Made by a program: the position numbers and the translations under genes. Below, piece by piece: positions 46,643 to 59,404 of a DNA stretch of 64,000 nt (position 1 is the first letter of the stretch; each line of letters opens with the position of its first letter). Source of the stretch: Delphinus delphis (Eukaryota > Chordata > Mammalia > Artiodactyla > Delphinidae). Under the pieces are notes generated by a model. That model was given only the letters and a program-made list of their open reading frames with translations. It did no database searches and had not been told where the DNA came from. The stretch is taken from NCBI RefSeq assembly GCF_949987515.2, contig NC_082701.1:35915755-35979754 (forward strand), given 5' to 3'.

Positions 46643-48800
46643 ACAGTAGGTCCTTGTTGGTTATCTATTTTAAGTATAGCAGTGAGTACTTGTCAAGCCC
46701 AAACTCCCAATTTCCCCCTCCTGCCCACCTTTGCCCCCTGGTAACCATAAGTTCATTCTCTAAGTATGTGAGTCTCTTTCTGTTCTGTAAATAAGTTCAT
46801 TTATATAATCTTTTATTCTAGATTCTTCACATAAGCAACATCATATGATATTTGTCTTTCTCTGTCTGACTTACTTCACTTACTATAATCTCCATGTCCA
46901 TCCATGTTGCAGCAAATGCATTATTTCATCATTTCAATAGCTGCTTAATATTTTAGTGAATATATATATACCACATCTGATTTATCCATTCATCTGTTGA
47001 TGGCCATTTAAGTTGCTTCCATGTTTTGGCTATTGTTAACAGTGCTGCAATGAACATTGGGGTGCATGTATCCTTTTGAACCAGGTTTTTCTCTGGATAT
47101 ACGTCTAGGAGTGAGATTGCTGGATCATATGGTAGGTCTCTTTTTAGTCATTTAAGGAACTTCCATACTGTTCTCCATAGTGGCTGTACCAATTTACATT
47201 CCCACCAACAGTGTAGGAAGGTTCCCTTCCTTCTCTCCACACCCTCTCCAGCATTTATTTTTTGTAGATTTTTTGATGAAGGCCATTCTGACTAATGTGA
47301 AGTGATAGCTCATTGTAGTTTTGATTTGCATTTTTCACTAGTAATGTTGAGCATGTTTTCATGTGTTTCTTATCCATCTGTTTGTCATCTTTGGAGAAAT
47401 GTCTATTGATGTCTTCTGTCCATTTTTTGATTGGATTTTTTTTGTTTGTTTTATATTGAGCCTCATGAGCTATTTGTAAATTTTGGAGACTAATCCCTTG
47501 TCCCTCGCATCATTTCCAGATATTTCTCCCATTCTGTGGGTTGTCTTTTAGTTTTGTTTATGGTTTTCTTTGCTGTGCAAAAGCTTTTGAGTGTAATTAG
47601 TTCCCATTTGTTTATTTTTGGGTTTTATTTCCATTACTCTGGGAGATGGATTAAAAAATATATTACTGTGATTTATGTCAAAGAGTGTTCTGCCTATGTG
47701 TTCCTCTAAGAGTTTGATAATATCCAGTGTTATATTTAGGTCTTTAATCCAATTTGAGTTTATTTTTATATATGGTGTTAAGGAATGTTCTAGTTTATTT
47801 TTTTACATGTAGCTGTCCAGTTTTCCCAGCACCATTTATTGAAGAAACTCTCTTTTCTCCATTGTAAGTCTTGCCTCCTTTGTCATAGATTAATTGACCA
47901 TAGGTGAGTGAGTTTATTTCTGGGCTTTCTATCCTATTCCATTGATCTACATTTTTGTTTTTGTGCCAGTACCATACTCTTTTGATGACTGTAGCTTTGT
48001 AGTGTTGTCTGAAGTCAAGGAGCCTGTTTATTCCAGGTCCATTATTCTTCCTCAATATTGCTTTAGCTATTTGGGGTCTTTTTTGTCTCCATACAAATTG
48101 TAAGATTTTTTTTTTAATCTACTTCTGTGAAAAATGTCATTGGTATTTGATAAGGATTTCATTGAATATGTAGATTGCCTTGGGTAGTATAGTCATTTTG
48201 ACAATATTGATCCTTCCAACCCAAGAACATGCTATATCTTTCCATCTCTTTGTGTCATCTTTGATTTCTTTTATCAGTGTTTTATAGTTTTTGGAGTACA
48301 GGTCTTTTGTCTCCTCAGGTAGTTTTATTCTTAGGTATTTTAATATTTTTGATGTAATGGTAAATGGGATTGTTTCTTTAATTTCTCTTTGTTAACTTTT
48401 GTTGTTAGTGTACAGAAATGCAAGATTTCTGTGTATGAATTTTGCAAACTGCAAGTTCATTGATGAGCTCTAGTAGTTTTTTGGTAGCATCTTTAGGATT
48501 TTCTATGTATAGTATCATGTCATCTGCAAACACTGACAGTTTTACTGCTTGTTTTCCAATTTGAATTCCTTTTATATCTTTTTCTTCTCTTATTGCTCTG
48601 GCTAGGATTTCCAAAACTGTGTTGAATAAAAGTGGGGAGGGTGGGTATCCTTGTCTTTTTCCTGATCTTAGATGAATTTTACAGCTTTCAGCTTTTCACC
48701 TTTGTGTATGATAGTTTATTGACATTTAAAGTGATTATTTGTAGGTATGTACTTATTGCCATTTTGTTACTTTTTTTCTGATTCTTTTTGCAGTTCTTCA
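46640..48800 (-). mobile_element. L1, minus strand, with an internal deletion
   Basis: 3' UTR and ORF2 C-terminal half in the minus sense: [40 protein letters not shown] (47795-48055), then the RT box [16 protein letters not shown] (about 48490-48535). At about 48715 the RT sequence (gaaaagctgaaagctg side) is joined directly to the ORF2 start region (aacaaaatggcaataagtac, minus sense, near 48765), in the same orientation. The endonuclease domain and the front of RT, about 2 kb in intact elements, are missing. The rest is degraded by stops. Confidence 0.85.
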
Positions 48801-51164
48801 CAGAGTGTATTTTTAATGCTAAGGAAACATTGTTTTTTAATAGTGTTAACATGAATGGATGTAATAAAAGAAGTCATTTGGCCTGCTGTACTAAAAGTTT
48901 TGACTGGTGAACTGGAAACATGGGGATGTTCAGCCTGCTTTATGGCTATAAGAAAACTATTTACTTAGTCTATTCACTAGAGCTTATCAAGCTTCCTTAC
49001 TATCTTTGATAGATTCCATTTGCAATGATTTAACAAGGGGAATAGAACCTACTCTTCCCTATCCTAAAAGACAACACTCGTTCACTCGTACAAAATAGTA
49101 AAATAGACATAAAAATAGTACCATGGAAAATGGGAAAAACAGTGTGCAATTTATAAGGTTGTTTGATAGGCAAAATATATTGATATGCGTAAAGCATTTA
49201 AAACGGCTTCAGGCCTATACAAAACGCTATATATATGTTAACTTTTAACATTATATCATTCTTGAATCTCAATTTATTCACCCAAAAAATAGATGTAAAA
49301 TTCTCATTAGTGACATCTGTTGATACCAGGATTATTTGGATAAGGGTCAAGACACAAGAGAAACTCTAGAGTGTGCATACTGACATCACATAACACAAAT
49401 AAAAACAGATTGATTAGAAATCCTATATAAAATTCAGTCTTTGAGACATAAAGTGATGTCTTCATTTTCAAATATTTTGAAAGTCAGATAATGATAAATA
49501 TGCACAAGAAACATAAACAACTCTGAACATTTAAATTTATAACATTTTTCTCATAGATATTTCTCAATTTGTAACCACTGTGGCAAACTAGTCTTGATCC
49601 TTATTCAGGGAAACATAAGTTTATAGTAATTTTGATTGATCAGCCTAAGGCAAACAGAAGCTAACAAGAAACTCTTCAGATCTTAACTTTGAAGAACAAT
49701 GTTTTGTCCTCCAGTGTGGATGTGTAAGCTTGAGAGTACTGGGTAAAGAGTAGTAAGATGTAGACCAACACAGCTGACATTTATATTTCTCTCTTTTAGA
49801 AAAAAAAAACAAACTTTATTTCAGAGACACTCTGAACCACATTAACATTATCTTGCAAATGGTTTAAAAGCAATGTGATTTGTAAAAATTAAAACAAATC
49901 TCAATTAAATTTTACATCTAGAATTTAATTGTTTACCATAATCCATATATTGCATAATATTGAATTATAGTGAGTATGCATATATTAAATTATAATAAAG
50001 TGAAAAGATAAAGACAGCAAGACAACTAGTGCCTCTTAAAACATGGCCCCTGGATTGTCACCAGTCACCAAACTGTTATAGGACTGGAGCAAGAAAAGTA
50101 CAGAAATAGTTATCATGTAGAAACTTGTATAGCAGTCTGACACTCCTGTGATCTTCAAATGTGTGATCATTTTCCTTGCAATTTCCCTTTATTTTATTTT
50201 ACAGTAGTATTCATTTAAAACTGATTGGTGATTTTAAAAAAAAAACTGTTTGAGAAGTGAGAGCAATGAAAGGATAATTAAAACAGTAAAGGGAAGGGCA
50301 GGGCCAGGGTCTCAGCTAATCCATTGAGTACTAACTAGTATTCATAATATACCTTTAGAAAAAGTCATGGGAGTGACCATGAGAGGTGAAGCTGCCTTGA
50401 AGGCCAGACATCATCTAGTCACACCTATTTCCTGGCTTAACATGTCTGCTGAGTTAAGGAAAATTGGCACTACTATGAACCTTTAATGCTCTCCCTCCAT
50501 CCTAAACCTTAATAATTTGATCATTTGATACTGACCACTGCTGGAGATCTCAAGATCACCCTTTGGTCCTCTTTTGCAATAATATTAAAGCCCTTGTTTT
50601 CCTGGTTTCTTCTTGTCATCCACTTTGTCTATTTCATCTGTGAACTCGAGTAGCTGTCAAGAGTAACTCATCAGAATGTTATATAGCATTGACCACCCAG
50701 TTAGTCTTGTTGTTTTTTCTCTCTTTGAAGAGCTTTAGTTTTATTTCCCAATCTGTTTATTTTTCTAGGTTTCACCAGCTATTATCAGTAAACTGAATTT
50801 TTAAAAAATTTCCTGTCTTGAGTTTTTCAAGATCATCAGGAGCCAGTGCCTTTCTTTTGATTTATCTCCACATTGTCACACAGGACCATAGTGAAATATA
50901 CCTCCATTCTCCAATTAAGTAACATTATGGCTTAACTGTCTCAGTTTCTACAATTCTGTAAGCAAAAATTTTCCACTTTACTGATTCAGATTGTCCTGCA
51001 AAGGCACAGGACAGTTAGAGATTACAGTTTTGATCTTTGAGGATTCCAAAAGCTATCCATCTATTTCCCCTCAGTGTCTTGATTCTATTTTCAGGGAAGA
51101 GTTAGGAGTTGACCAAAAATTGTTCTATAATGTTTCATTTTGCTTTTTGAAAGGCAGATCATTC
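48801..51164. other. unannotated sequence
   Basis: No gene or confident repeat recognised over 2.4 kb. Confidence 0.5.
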
Positions 51165-51385
51165 TGATAAAGATATTGCAGCTTGGAGTCAAAGGGTCAG
51201 AGAATCTGGTTTCAAACTGTATATGCTTCCAGGCCGCTGATCTATCATCTATCTATCTATCTATATCTATCTAGACATAGATAGACAAACAGATGATAGA
51301 TGTAGATATATTCTCAAAGGTTGTGGTGAGAATCAAGTGAGATAATATTAGGTAATAATTTGTCTTGTAAATGTTAGTTGGTATT
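51165..51385 (+). repeat. probable MIR split by a (TCTA)n microsatellite
   Basis: The left half (tggagtcaaagggtcagaga, ggtttcaaactgtatatgc) and right half (ggttgtggtgagaatcaagt, gagataatattaggtaataa) are in MIR order. About ten TCTA-type units (51240-51275) and a TAGA/CAGATGATAGA stretch (to ~51310) lie between them. Confidence 0.55.
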
Positions 51386-51729
51386 TTTTATCCCCAATGA
51401 ATACACAAAACATGGGGTCAATCTTTAATTACATCCATGTTAACCATCATAAACTGAAACATAACTTATTGAATAAATGTATATGCTTCCTAAATTTATG
51501 ATTGAATAACTCTTCAACAATGGGAAGTAATAACTGAGACAAAAACAGAAGTTTGTTCATGGAGGCCTGAGTTTACAGATAAAAGATAGGTGTGTGCTCA
51601 ATGACACAAAGGAATAACAGATAGAAGTAGAGAGAGTAAATGGTTCAAATAAAACTAAAAGTGACAGCACGGTATTTGCTATTTCTGGTTAATTTAGATG
51701 AACGTTGAAATTTATTAATAAATAAATAA
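51386..51729. other. unannotated sequence
   Basis: Nothing recognised. Short AAAT runs precede the next L1. Confidence 0.4.
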
Positions 51730-52152
51730 AAGTTGTACAAACCTGCAGTGAAATATTATTTAGAAATAAATAGGAATGAAGTACTCTTACATGCTACCGC
51801 ATGGATGAACCTTAAATACACTATGCTCCATGAAAGAAAACAGAAAAAAAAGATCATGTTGATTTGTTGATTCCATTTAAATATAATGTCCATAAGCAAA
51901 TTAATTAAGGCAGAAAGTAGATTAGTGTTTGCCTAAGGATAAGGGGAGTGTTGCAGGAAATTAAGGACTTACTGCACAGGAATAAATGAATATGTTTTAG
52001 AATAAAACATATTCTAAAATGTTTCGGGGTAATAAAAATGTTCAAAAATTGATTGTGGCTATGGTTGCAAAACTATGTGAATATGCTGCAAACCAAATAT
52101 TTTAAATGGTTTTTATATGTGAATTATATCTCAATAAAGCTGTTGTAACAAA
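51730..52152 (+). mobile_element. L1M 3' end, plus strand
   Basis: gaaatattatttagaaataa with gcatggatgaaccttaaata (end of ORF2), then aggcagaaagtagattagtg, tgaattatatctcaataaag in the 3' UTR. 5' truncated. Confidence 0.8.
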
Positions 52153-52699
52153 GAAGCAAAAAATGCAAAAGGAAAAAGGAGAAGAGCCTTGAGGAGAACA
52201 AGTGTTAGTAAGTTTTCTTTATCAACAATTCATTCTTCTGTTACTATTAACTTTAAGTAATTTGTAAACAGCATAATAATGATTTTTATACCAGAATTCT
52301 TCAAGAACTCTCAAAATCTCCTTTATAAAATCACATGAAGGAACATATATAGTAAGCATTATTAGTAAACTAGGAACCTATTTTAGTCTTTGACTTTTCA
52401 TAGAATAAATTAAGTGAAAGTGACAAAGTAAAATAGCATTTGTAGGAACATTTCCTATTTCCCATAGTCCCTGGTATGAAACACATCATTAAAAATATTG
52501 TCATCCTTAGGGGCAAGATTAGTGGATCTACCTAAACCCCAGTAATGAACATACGTGTCAGTGCCAATTGTTCTTAGTTTAAAATGACCAGCTGGTGTAA
52601 AATAACAGAATGCATTTTTTCACCATTCCAACCATAACATTTTTTTTGTGAAATTCATGACTACACATTATTTTTTTTGTAATTATTTATTTTGTAATC
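52153..52699. other. unannotated sequence
   Basis: No recognised feature. Confidence 0.4.
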
Positions 52700-53932
52700 T
52701 TTTTTTTTTGACCTCTTTATTGGAGTATAATTGCTTTACAATGGTGTGTTAGTTTCTGCTTTATAACAAAGTAAATCAGCTATACATATACATATATACC
52801 CATATCTCCTCCCTCTTGCGTCTCCCTCCCACCCTCCCTATCCCACCCCTCTAGCTGGTCACAAAGCACCGAGCTGATCTCCCTGTGCTATGTGGCTGCT
52901 TCCCACTAGCTATCTATTTTACATTTGGTAGTATATATAAGTCCATGCCACTCTCTCACTTCATCCCAGCTTACCCTTCCCCCTCCCCGTGTCCTCAAGT
53001 CAATTTTCTACATCTGCGTCTGTATTCCTGTCCTGCCTCTAGGTTCTTCAAAACCATTTTTTTTCTTTTTTTGTAGATTCCATATATATGCGTTAGCATA
53101 CGGTATTTGTTTTTCTCTTTCTGATTTACTTCACTCTGCATGACAGACTCTAGGTCCATCCACCTCACTACAAATAACTCAATTTCATTTCTTTTTATTG
53201 CTGAGGAATAGTCCATTGTATATATGTGCCACATCTTCTTTATCCATTCATCTGTTAATGGGCAATTAGGTTGCTTCCATGTCCTGGCTATTGTAAATAG
53301 TGCTGCAATGAATATTGTGGTACAGGACTCTTTTTGAATTATGGTCTTCTCAGGGTATATGCCCAGTAGTGGGATCGCTGGGTCATATGGTAGTTTTATT
53401 TTTAGTTTTTAAAGGAACCTCCATAATGTTCTCCATGGTGGCTGTATCAATTTCCATTCCCATCAACAGTGCAAGAGGGTTCTCTTTCCTCCACACTCTC
53501 TCCAGCATTTATTCTTTGTAGATTTTTTGATGATGGCCATTCAGAGAAGTGTGAGGTGATATCTCATTGTAGTTTTGATTTGCCTTTCTCTAATGATTAG
53601 TGATGTTGAGCATTCTTTCATATGTTTGTTGGCAATCTGTATATCTTCTTTGGAGAAATGTCTATTTAGGTCTTCTGCCCATTTTTGGATTGGGTTGTTT
53701 GTTTTTTTGATATTGAGCTGCATGAGCTGCTTGTAAATTTTGTAGATTAATCTTTTGTCAGTTGCTTCATTTGCAAATATTTTCTCCCATTCTGAGGGTT
53801 GTCTTTTCATATTATTATGTTTTCCTTTGCTGTGCAAAAGCTTTTAAGTTTCATTAGGTTCCATTTATTTATTTTTGTCTTTATTTCCATTTCTATAGGA
53901 TGTGGGTCAAAAAGGATTTTGCTGTGATTTGT
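52700..53932 (-). mobile_element. 5'-truncated young L1, minus strand
   Basis: T-run at 52700-52709, then the complete 3' UTR and ORF2 C-terminus in the minus sense (MWHIYTMDYSSAIKRNEIEL at 53234; [20 protein letters not shown] near 53815). It closely resembles the full-length L1 at 26-34 kb. Truncated at about 53932. Confidence 0.92.
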
Positions 53933-54111
53933 CATATATAGCATACCCTCTTGAACTATGTTGACCATAGTATCTCCAAACATTTTATGTACAACATCTT
54001 ATTATCTCGTCTAAACAACAAAAAGCCTTACATTTTTCACATGAAGAACTGGGCTTTGAGAGGTAAAATAACTTTTCAAGATTATAATAGCTTGTAAGAA
54101 TACAGCTAGCA

Positions 54112-54445
54112 CTACATAATACTGATGGCTGGGTGGCTTATAAACAACAGAATTTATTGTTCTAGGATCTTGGAAGTCCAAGATCAAGGCTCTACATGGT
54201 CAAGTTCTGGTGAGGGCCCTCTTCCTGGTTCATAGCTGATACCTTTTTTCTGTGTTCTCACATGGTGGAAATGGCAGGGACATCCCTAGAACTTCTTTTA
54301 TAAGGACACTAATCATATTCATGAGAGCTCTACTTTCATGACCCACTTCCTAAAACCCCCCCCCCTCCTCCACCTCCTAATACCATCAACTATGGGAGTT
54401 AGGATTTCAACATGAATTTGGAGTACATAAACATTCAGACCATAG
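54112..54445 (-). mobile_element. MLT1-type MaLR LTR, minus strand
   Basis: Reverse-complement MLT1: gctgggtggcttataaacaa with cagaatttattgttctagga, ggaagtccaagatcaaggct, gtgttctcacatggtgga, ttataaggacactaatcata, ggagttaggatttcaacatg. A 12-base C-run at about 54356-54367 is a local slippage. Confidence 0.8.
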
Positions 54446-55320
54446 TAAAAGATGGCTATTTTTAGTAGTTAAATATTAATCCTGGATATAAACATATTGA
54501 GTATGATGTAATTAAGGAACATCCAAATAGAAATGTCCAGGAATGAGTTTATGATGACATACTGTATTTAAGTGAGAGTTTTGTGGAGAAAATCTGGGCA
54601 TCTTCATAATAAAAATAATGAAAATGGCTGCACTTTCTGAGGAAGTAGTTGTCAGGAAGAAAGACTATAGAGATGGAAACAATATAGGCATCTGTGCTAG
54701 ATTCTTAAAACAACTTTTCTCTAAATAAAGGAGAAGAAGGAAGAAAAAGAATGGGGAGTGGGGAGAGAATTTGTTAAACCATGTTTCCTGTTTATTTACA
54801 AATATGTACCAGTCAATAGATTAATAAAAAATTATCAATACACAAACTGTAAGACCATAATACATCATGAGAAACTTTCAACTGCCCAGTTAAAAAAAGC
54901 TATGATTCTTTTAAGAGAAAATATCATTTCAGAGGCAGAAAGGGAGAAAGTGCTAAACTTCAAGAATATAAAGAAAAAATGAGAACTGGTCCTCTGTTAA
55001 TTTTAAATTTAAGAAAATAATTCAGTTAAACTTAGATGCTAAGATTTCCTCTTCATTCAACATCGGCAAACAAATTTGGCCTCTCCGCCACCAGCCTGGA
55101 TCCTGCTCACAATATCACCATTAAAATTCACTTGCTAGAGATAGCTAACACTGGTGTATGGTACATAGGAAATTGTTAAGAGAGTAGATTTAAGAGTTCT
55201 CATCACAAGGACAATCTTTTTCTTTTCTTTTCATTGCATTTTTATAAAAAGATGGATGTTAACTAAACCTATTGTGGGAATCATTTCACAATATATGTAA
55301 ATCAAACCATCATGTTGCTG
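54446..55320. other. unannotated sequence
   Basis: No recognised feature. The 74-codon frame at 54758-54982 is Lys/Ile/Asn-rich and looks like chance. Confidence 0.45.
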
Positions 55321-55672
55321 GGACTTCCCTGGTGGTGCAGTGGTTAATAATCTGCCAGCCAATGCAGGCAACACAGGTTCGAGCCCTGGTCTGGGAAGAT
55401 CCCACATGTCGAGGAACAACTAAGTCCATGTGCCACAACTACTGAGCCTATGCTCTAGAGCCCATTAGCCACAACTACTGAGTCCATGTGCCATAACTAC
55501 TGAAGCCCACATGCCTCGAGCCCATGCTCTGCAACAAGAGAAGCCACCGCAGTGAGAAGCCTGCACACCACAATGAAGAGTAGCCCCTTCTCGGCAGAAC
55601 TAGAGAAAGCCCCGCATAGAAACAAAGACCCAATGCAGCAAAAATAAAATATATAAATAAATAAATTTTAAA
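55321..55672 (+). repeat. CHR-1-type SINE, plus strand
   Basis: Starts ggacttccctggtggtgcag. B-box region aggttcgagccc, then a longer CHR-1 body with an internal ~60-base duplication (aactactgagcctatgct / aactactgagtccatgtg). Ends aaagacccaatgcagcaaaa with an (AAAT)n tail. Flanks aaaccatcatgtt and aacacatcatatt are a possible imperfect duplication. Confidence 0.9.
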
Positions 55673-55902
55673 AAACACATCATATTATACACCTTAATCT
55701 TATACAATGATATATGTCAATGATTTCTCAATGAAATTGGGAAAAAAAATAACCTGAACTAGAGTTATATAAAAGAGAAGACATGAAAATTTTATCTGAT
55801 TGGGTAACATAAGACACAATAACCAGGGAAAAGGTGAGAAAATTAAGTTAGTCATTGTCTACTTGTTCTCTGCAATGCCAAGTATCACCAATGATGGTGA
55901 AA

Positions 55903-55983
55903 CCTAGCTGTTTATGCCAGAGTCCCTCATCACAAAAGTGAATGAGAAGGATCTCTTTTGAGTCAGTGACCAGTGAATAATCT
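55903..55983. repeat. unclassified repeat, copy 1
   Basis: Resembles 57295-57375 in the same orientation (shared cctagctg, tcctcatcac/ccctcatcac, gtgaatgagaag, gatctc/tatctc, gagtca). Roughly three quarters of positions match by eye. Family unknown. The minus frame across it is open for 70 codons (55848-56060) but matches no protein I know. Confidence 0.5.
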
Positions 55984-56310
55984 GTTACATCTTTTTGGGG
56001 GGAGCTCAAAATTAAATTTATAATCTTATCTAAATATGGGCTATGGGTTCTTACTTTCATGAATAAAGAGAAGTGTTATATTAATGGGGGTTATAAATTA
56101 TATGAGGGATGATTTCCATGACTGTCTTCACCACAAACTTCGTATGTTTCTTGGACAAGGATGGAATGGGGAGGTGGGGAGGAAGGATAATATTTAATAT
56201 TTATTCTGCACCAATTACATTGATTTTTCTGTTAATATATTCTAAATTAATCTCTCTCTCTACAACTCACTTTTCTTAACAATGTAATAGTCTAATAATA
56301 ATCCATTATA

Positions 56311-56400
56311 AAGCTGATTCACTTCTGTTAGTACAGCAGAAACTAATGCAACATTTTAAAACAATTTTACTCCAATAAAAAAATAGAATCATAAAAAAGT
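56311..56400 (+). mobile_element. L1 3' terminal fragment, plus strand
   Basis: aaagctgattcacttctgtt, cagcagaaactaatgcaaca, acaattttactccaataaaa with an A-rich tail. Only the last ~80 bp of an artiodactyl-type L1. Confidence 0.8.
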
Positions 56401-57190
56401 GAAAATAATTTAAATTAAAGAAATAGGCAAATATTATTTATATAAAATGTAAACATTTAAAATAAAATAGCTATTATTAGTGAGAATATGGGCAGTGGTA
56501 CACTGGTAAACAGACTCTCTGGGGAAAAAATTCCTCATTTGTAGTGTTTGGCAATTTCCATGATGTAAATGCTTTCAACATGTCATAAGACAAGCTATCA
56601 ATGTGACGTCACTGTACACAGAGTTAGGAAGAGATGTAGGATCAGCTCTCCCAAGCTGGTATGAGCCAATGCTGTTATACTACAAGTTTATGGAAATGGA
56701 TACACTTATACATGATTTTTGACACATTCTCTTTTCATGCTATGTTGCAGTAAGATCCAAAATTATAAAAGTAAGTATAATTTGATGGACCAATAGATTA
56801 TCAAGTTATCTATACATGGAAATTTTTTGTGGAAATCCAAGCTATCAGAGGCTATATCTATAGCTATCTAGACACAATGCAGATTTTTTTTGCAGCTTTG
56901 TTTGTAATAGTGAAGCTGAATGAATAAATAAATAGCTACATAGATTTACATTACACCTATACTATGAAAATTAAACAATTATTGTAAAATTTAAAAAAGA
57001 AACATGTGGAATAGAGAAAGAAAAGGGAGGAAAGAGAGAAATTTGGAAGGATAAATTGTTATTTCTCAGGAAAGATATGGGAGAAGAAAGTGTGATGGGG
57101 ACCTTTCAGATTTACTTTTTGTATTTCTATATTTTTTTGAATTTTTAAACTAAATATGTGTCATAAAAATCGAGATAATAATAATGACAC
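56401..57190. other. unannotated AT-rich sequence
   Basis: No recognised feature. Confidence 0.45.
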
Positions 57191-57191
57191 A

Positions 57192-57294
57192 GGGAATTCC
57201 TTGGAGGTCCAGTGGTTAGGACTCTGCCCTTCCACTGCAGGGGGTATGGGTTCAATCCCTGGTCAGGGAACTAACATCCTGCATACCAGGTGGT
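57192..57294 (+). repeat. truncated CHR-1-type SINE head
   Basis: gggaattccttggaggtcca, gttaggactctgcccttcca, gggttcaatccctggtcagg (B box), aactaacatcctgcatacca. The tRNA-like head only. The body and tail are absent, and it runs straight into unclassified repeat copy 2. Confidence 0.8.
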
Positions 57295-57375
57295 CCTAGC
57301 TGCTTAAGCCAGAGTTCCTCATCACCAAGGTGAATGAGAAGTATCTCACTGAGTCACAGAGTCTCAGTGAAAATC
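57295..57375. repeat. unclassified repeat, copy 2
   Basis: Partner of 55903-55983. It follows the SINE head without a gap. Confidence 0.5.
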
Positions 57376-57409
57376 ATAAAAATGATTTGATGCATTATAA
57401 AGAATGCTC

Positions 57410-57635
57410 GTTAGCTTTTCTTTTTTTTTTTGTGGTACACTGGTCTCTCACTGTTGTGGCCTCCCCGTTGTGGAGCACAGGCTCCAGGAGCGCAGGCTCA
57501 GCAGCCATGGCTCACGGGCTTAGCCGCTCCGTGGCATGTGGGATCTTCCCAGACCGGGGCACGAACCCATGTCCCCTGCCTCAGCAGGTGGTCTCTCAAC
57601 TACTGCACCACCAGGGAAGCCCTGGTTAGCTTTTT
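57410..57635 (-). repeat. CHR-2-type SINE, minus strand, with target-site duplication
   Basis: Body 57421-57622, from a T-run (57421-57431) to ccaccagggaagccc. Flanked by gttagctttt-type duplications (57410-57419 and 57625-57635). Confidence 0.92.
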
Positions 57636-57860
57636 TCAAAAAAGTTTATTTTATATTGGAGTATATTTGATTAACAATGTTGTGTTAATTTCAGGTGTAC
57701 AGCAAAGTGATTCAGTTATACAAATACATATATCTGTTGTTTTTCAAATTCTTTTCCCATTTAGGTTGCAACAAAATATTGAGCAGAGTTCCTTGTTGGT
57801 TATCTCTTTTAAATATAGTAATGTATAAATGTCAATCCCATATTTATTTCTTTGGACCTC
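57636..57860 (-). mobile_element. L1 3' end fragment, minus strand
   Basis: tttattttatattggagtat with ttaacaatgttgtgttaatt, agcaaagtgattcagttata, gagcagagttccttgttggt: reverse-strand artiodactyl L1 3' UTR of an older subfamily. 5' truncated. Confidence 0.8.
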
Positions 57861-59181
57861 ATATTCTTTCATCCTATAATTATAAAAATCCTATAATCCC
57901 TTAACCTGTAATTATTTTTAAAAATCTAATTATTTATCATATATTAATAAAAATCATATAATTCTTTAACTTATTGTTTACTTAATACTTGTCATGGTGT
58001 ACTGGAGCTGGCTTATACTGGTTCATGGGAAGAGCTGAATTTTAAATTTTCAGGAATTTGGTATGTCAGTAGTTACAACTTTTATTATAAATAAAATAAT
58101 ATAAACTTATAAATAGTGCTAAAGTTAAAATTGGTTTTAGGTTAATTAATTCAATTTGTATGGGAGTAAGAAATAATTTAACAATAGAATACATATTATA
58201 TTTAAAGATTATAAATTTATTGAGAAAAGAGAGAATTGAGATTCAACTCCATTGCTTGTGGTTGAATTGCAATAATAAGTTAACTACGGATACAACTGTT
58301 AATTATGTTATTAAGTTCGGCCCCCAAATTTTTAGTTCATGAAAATAAGCTAAGAAAAGAAAATAATGTGGGTAAGAAAAAATACTGAAATATAAATGAC
58401 AGGATAAAAATACTTTGCATAGATATTAAAAATTAATGTAAAAGTTTCCTTCATAAAGCCCTGACAAAACATTGTGAGAAAAAGCCAAAATGTGTGGTTT
58501 CAACTACTGGGTATAAAGTTGACAAGTAGACTAAAATAAGAGCAAAATTAAAATCCATTCAGAACTTGTATATTAGTGTGCTAGGAACTGAATATACAAA
58601 GATGAGAAGACATTTATCCCAGCCCTCAAAGGACTTTTCAATGATATGAAAAGGAAAATCTAATAAATTCTCTAATACAGCTAAGCTAAGCTTCCTGGGA
58701 GGTTTGCCTCAGTCCTACTAGAAGAATGACAAACTATTTTTAAATAAAAAATAATCGCTTCACTAATCTGATAACAATGATACTTTTTTCTAAAGTCAGA
58801 AGATAAAGGGGAAAAATTCTTACCTGCTCAACTGACAGAAAGCTACAAAGTCATCTTATTTCCATGGAATCTTTCACACTGAGTGTTTTCTTTGGAAAAT
58901 ACAGAAGCATTCTTCTGAAAAAATTATGTCTTAGTTGATTATCTATTTTTCCTTTGTCTGTTATGACTTTGGAAACAGTGCCAATTTCTAAACAGTGCCC
59001 ATTTCTAAAATCTAGCAAGCCCTTCTCTTGCTGGAAATTATCCAGAGTCCACTTGTTTCTGAAAATAACAAAGTGCTGCATCCAAAAAAGGAAAGAAACT
59101 GAAAGGAATCATAATTTTTTAAAAGTGATAATTATAACACACACAAAAAAATTCCTGAATGCTCCAGGTACATGAGACTAA
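57861..59181. other. mostly unannotated; possible L2-like scrap
   Basis: At 58565-58690 the blocks gtgtgctaggaactgaatat and tcccagccctcaaaggactt recall an ancient L2-associated repeat. The rest shows nothing recognisable. Confidence 0.4.
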
Positions 59182-59404
59182 CAGGCTAACTTATTTTTTT
59201 TTGCAGTACGCAGCCCTCTCACTGTTGTGGCCTCTCCCATTGCAGAGCACAGGCTCTGGATGCGCAGGCTCAGTGGCCATGGCTCACGGGCCCAGCTGCT
59301 CTGCGGCATGTGGGACTTTCCCGGACCGGGGCACGAACCCATGTCCCCTGCATCGGCAGGTGGACTCTCAACCACTGCACCACCAGGGAAGCCCAGGCTA
59401 ACTT
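59182..59404 (-). repeat. CHR-2-type SINE, minus strand, with target-site duplication
   Basis: Body 59193-59393, with a short T-run tail and a clean head ccaccagggaagccc. Perfect 11-bp duplication caggctaactt (59182-59192 and 59394-59404). Confidence 0.94.

Noticed and set aside
55848..56060. 70-codon minus-strand frame shared in part with 57.3 kb
   Set aside because: The second copy has a stop in the matching frame and neither fits a protein I know. It is treated as a repeat pair rather than a gene.
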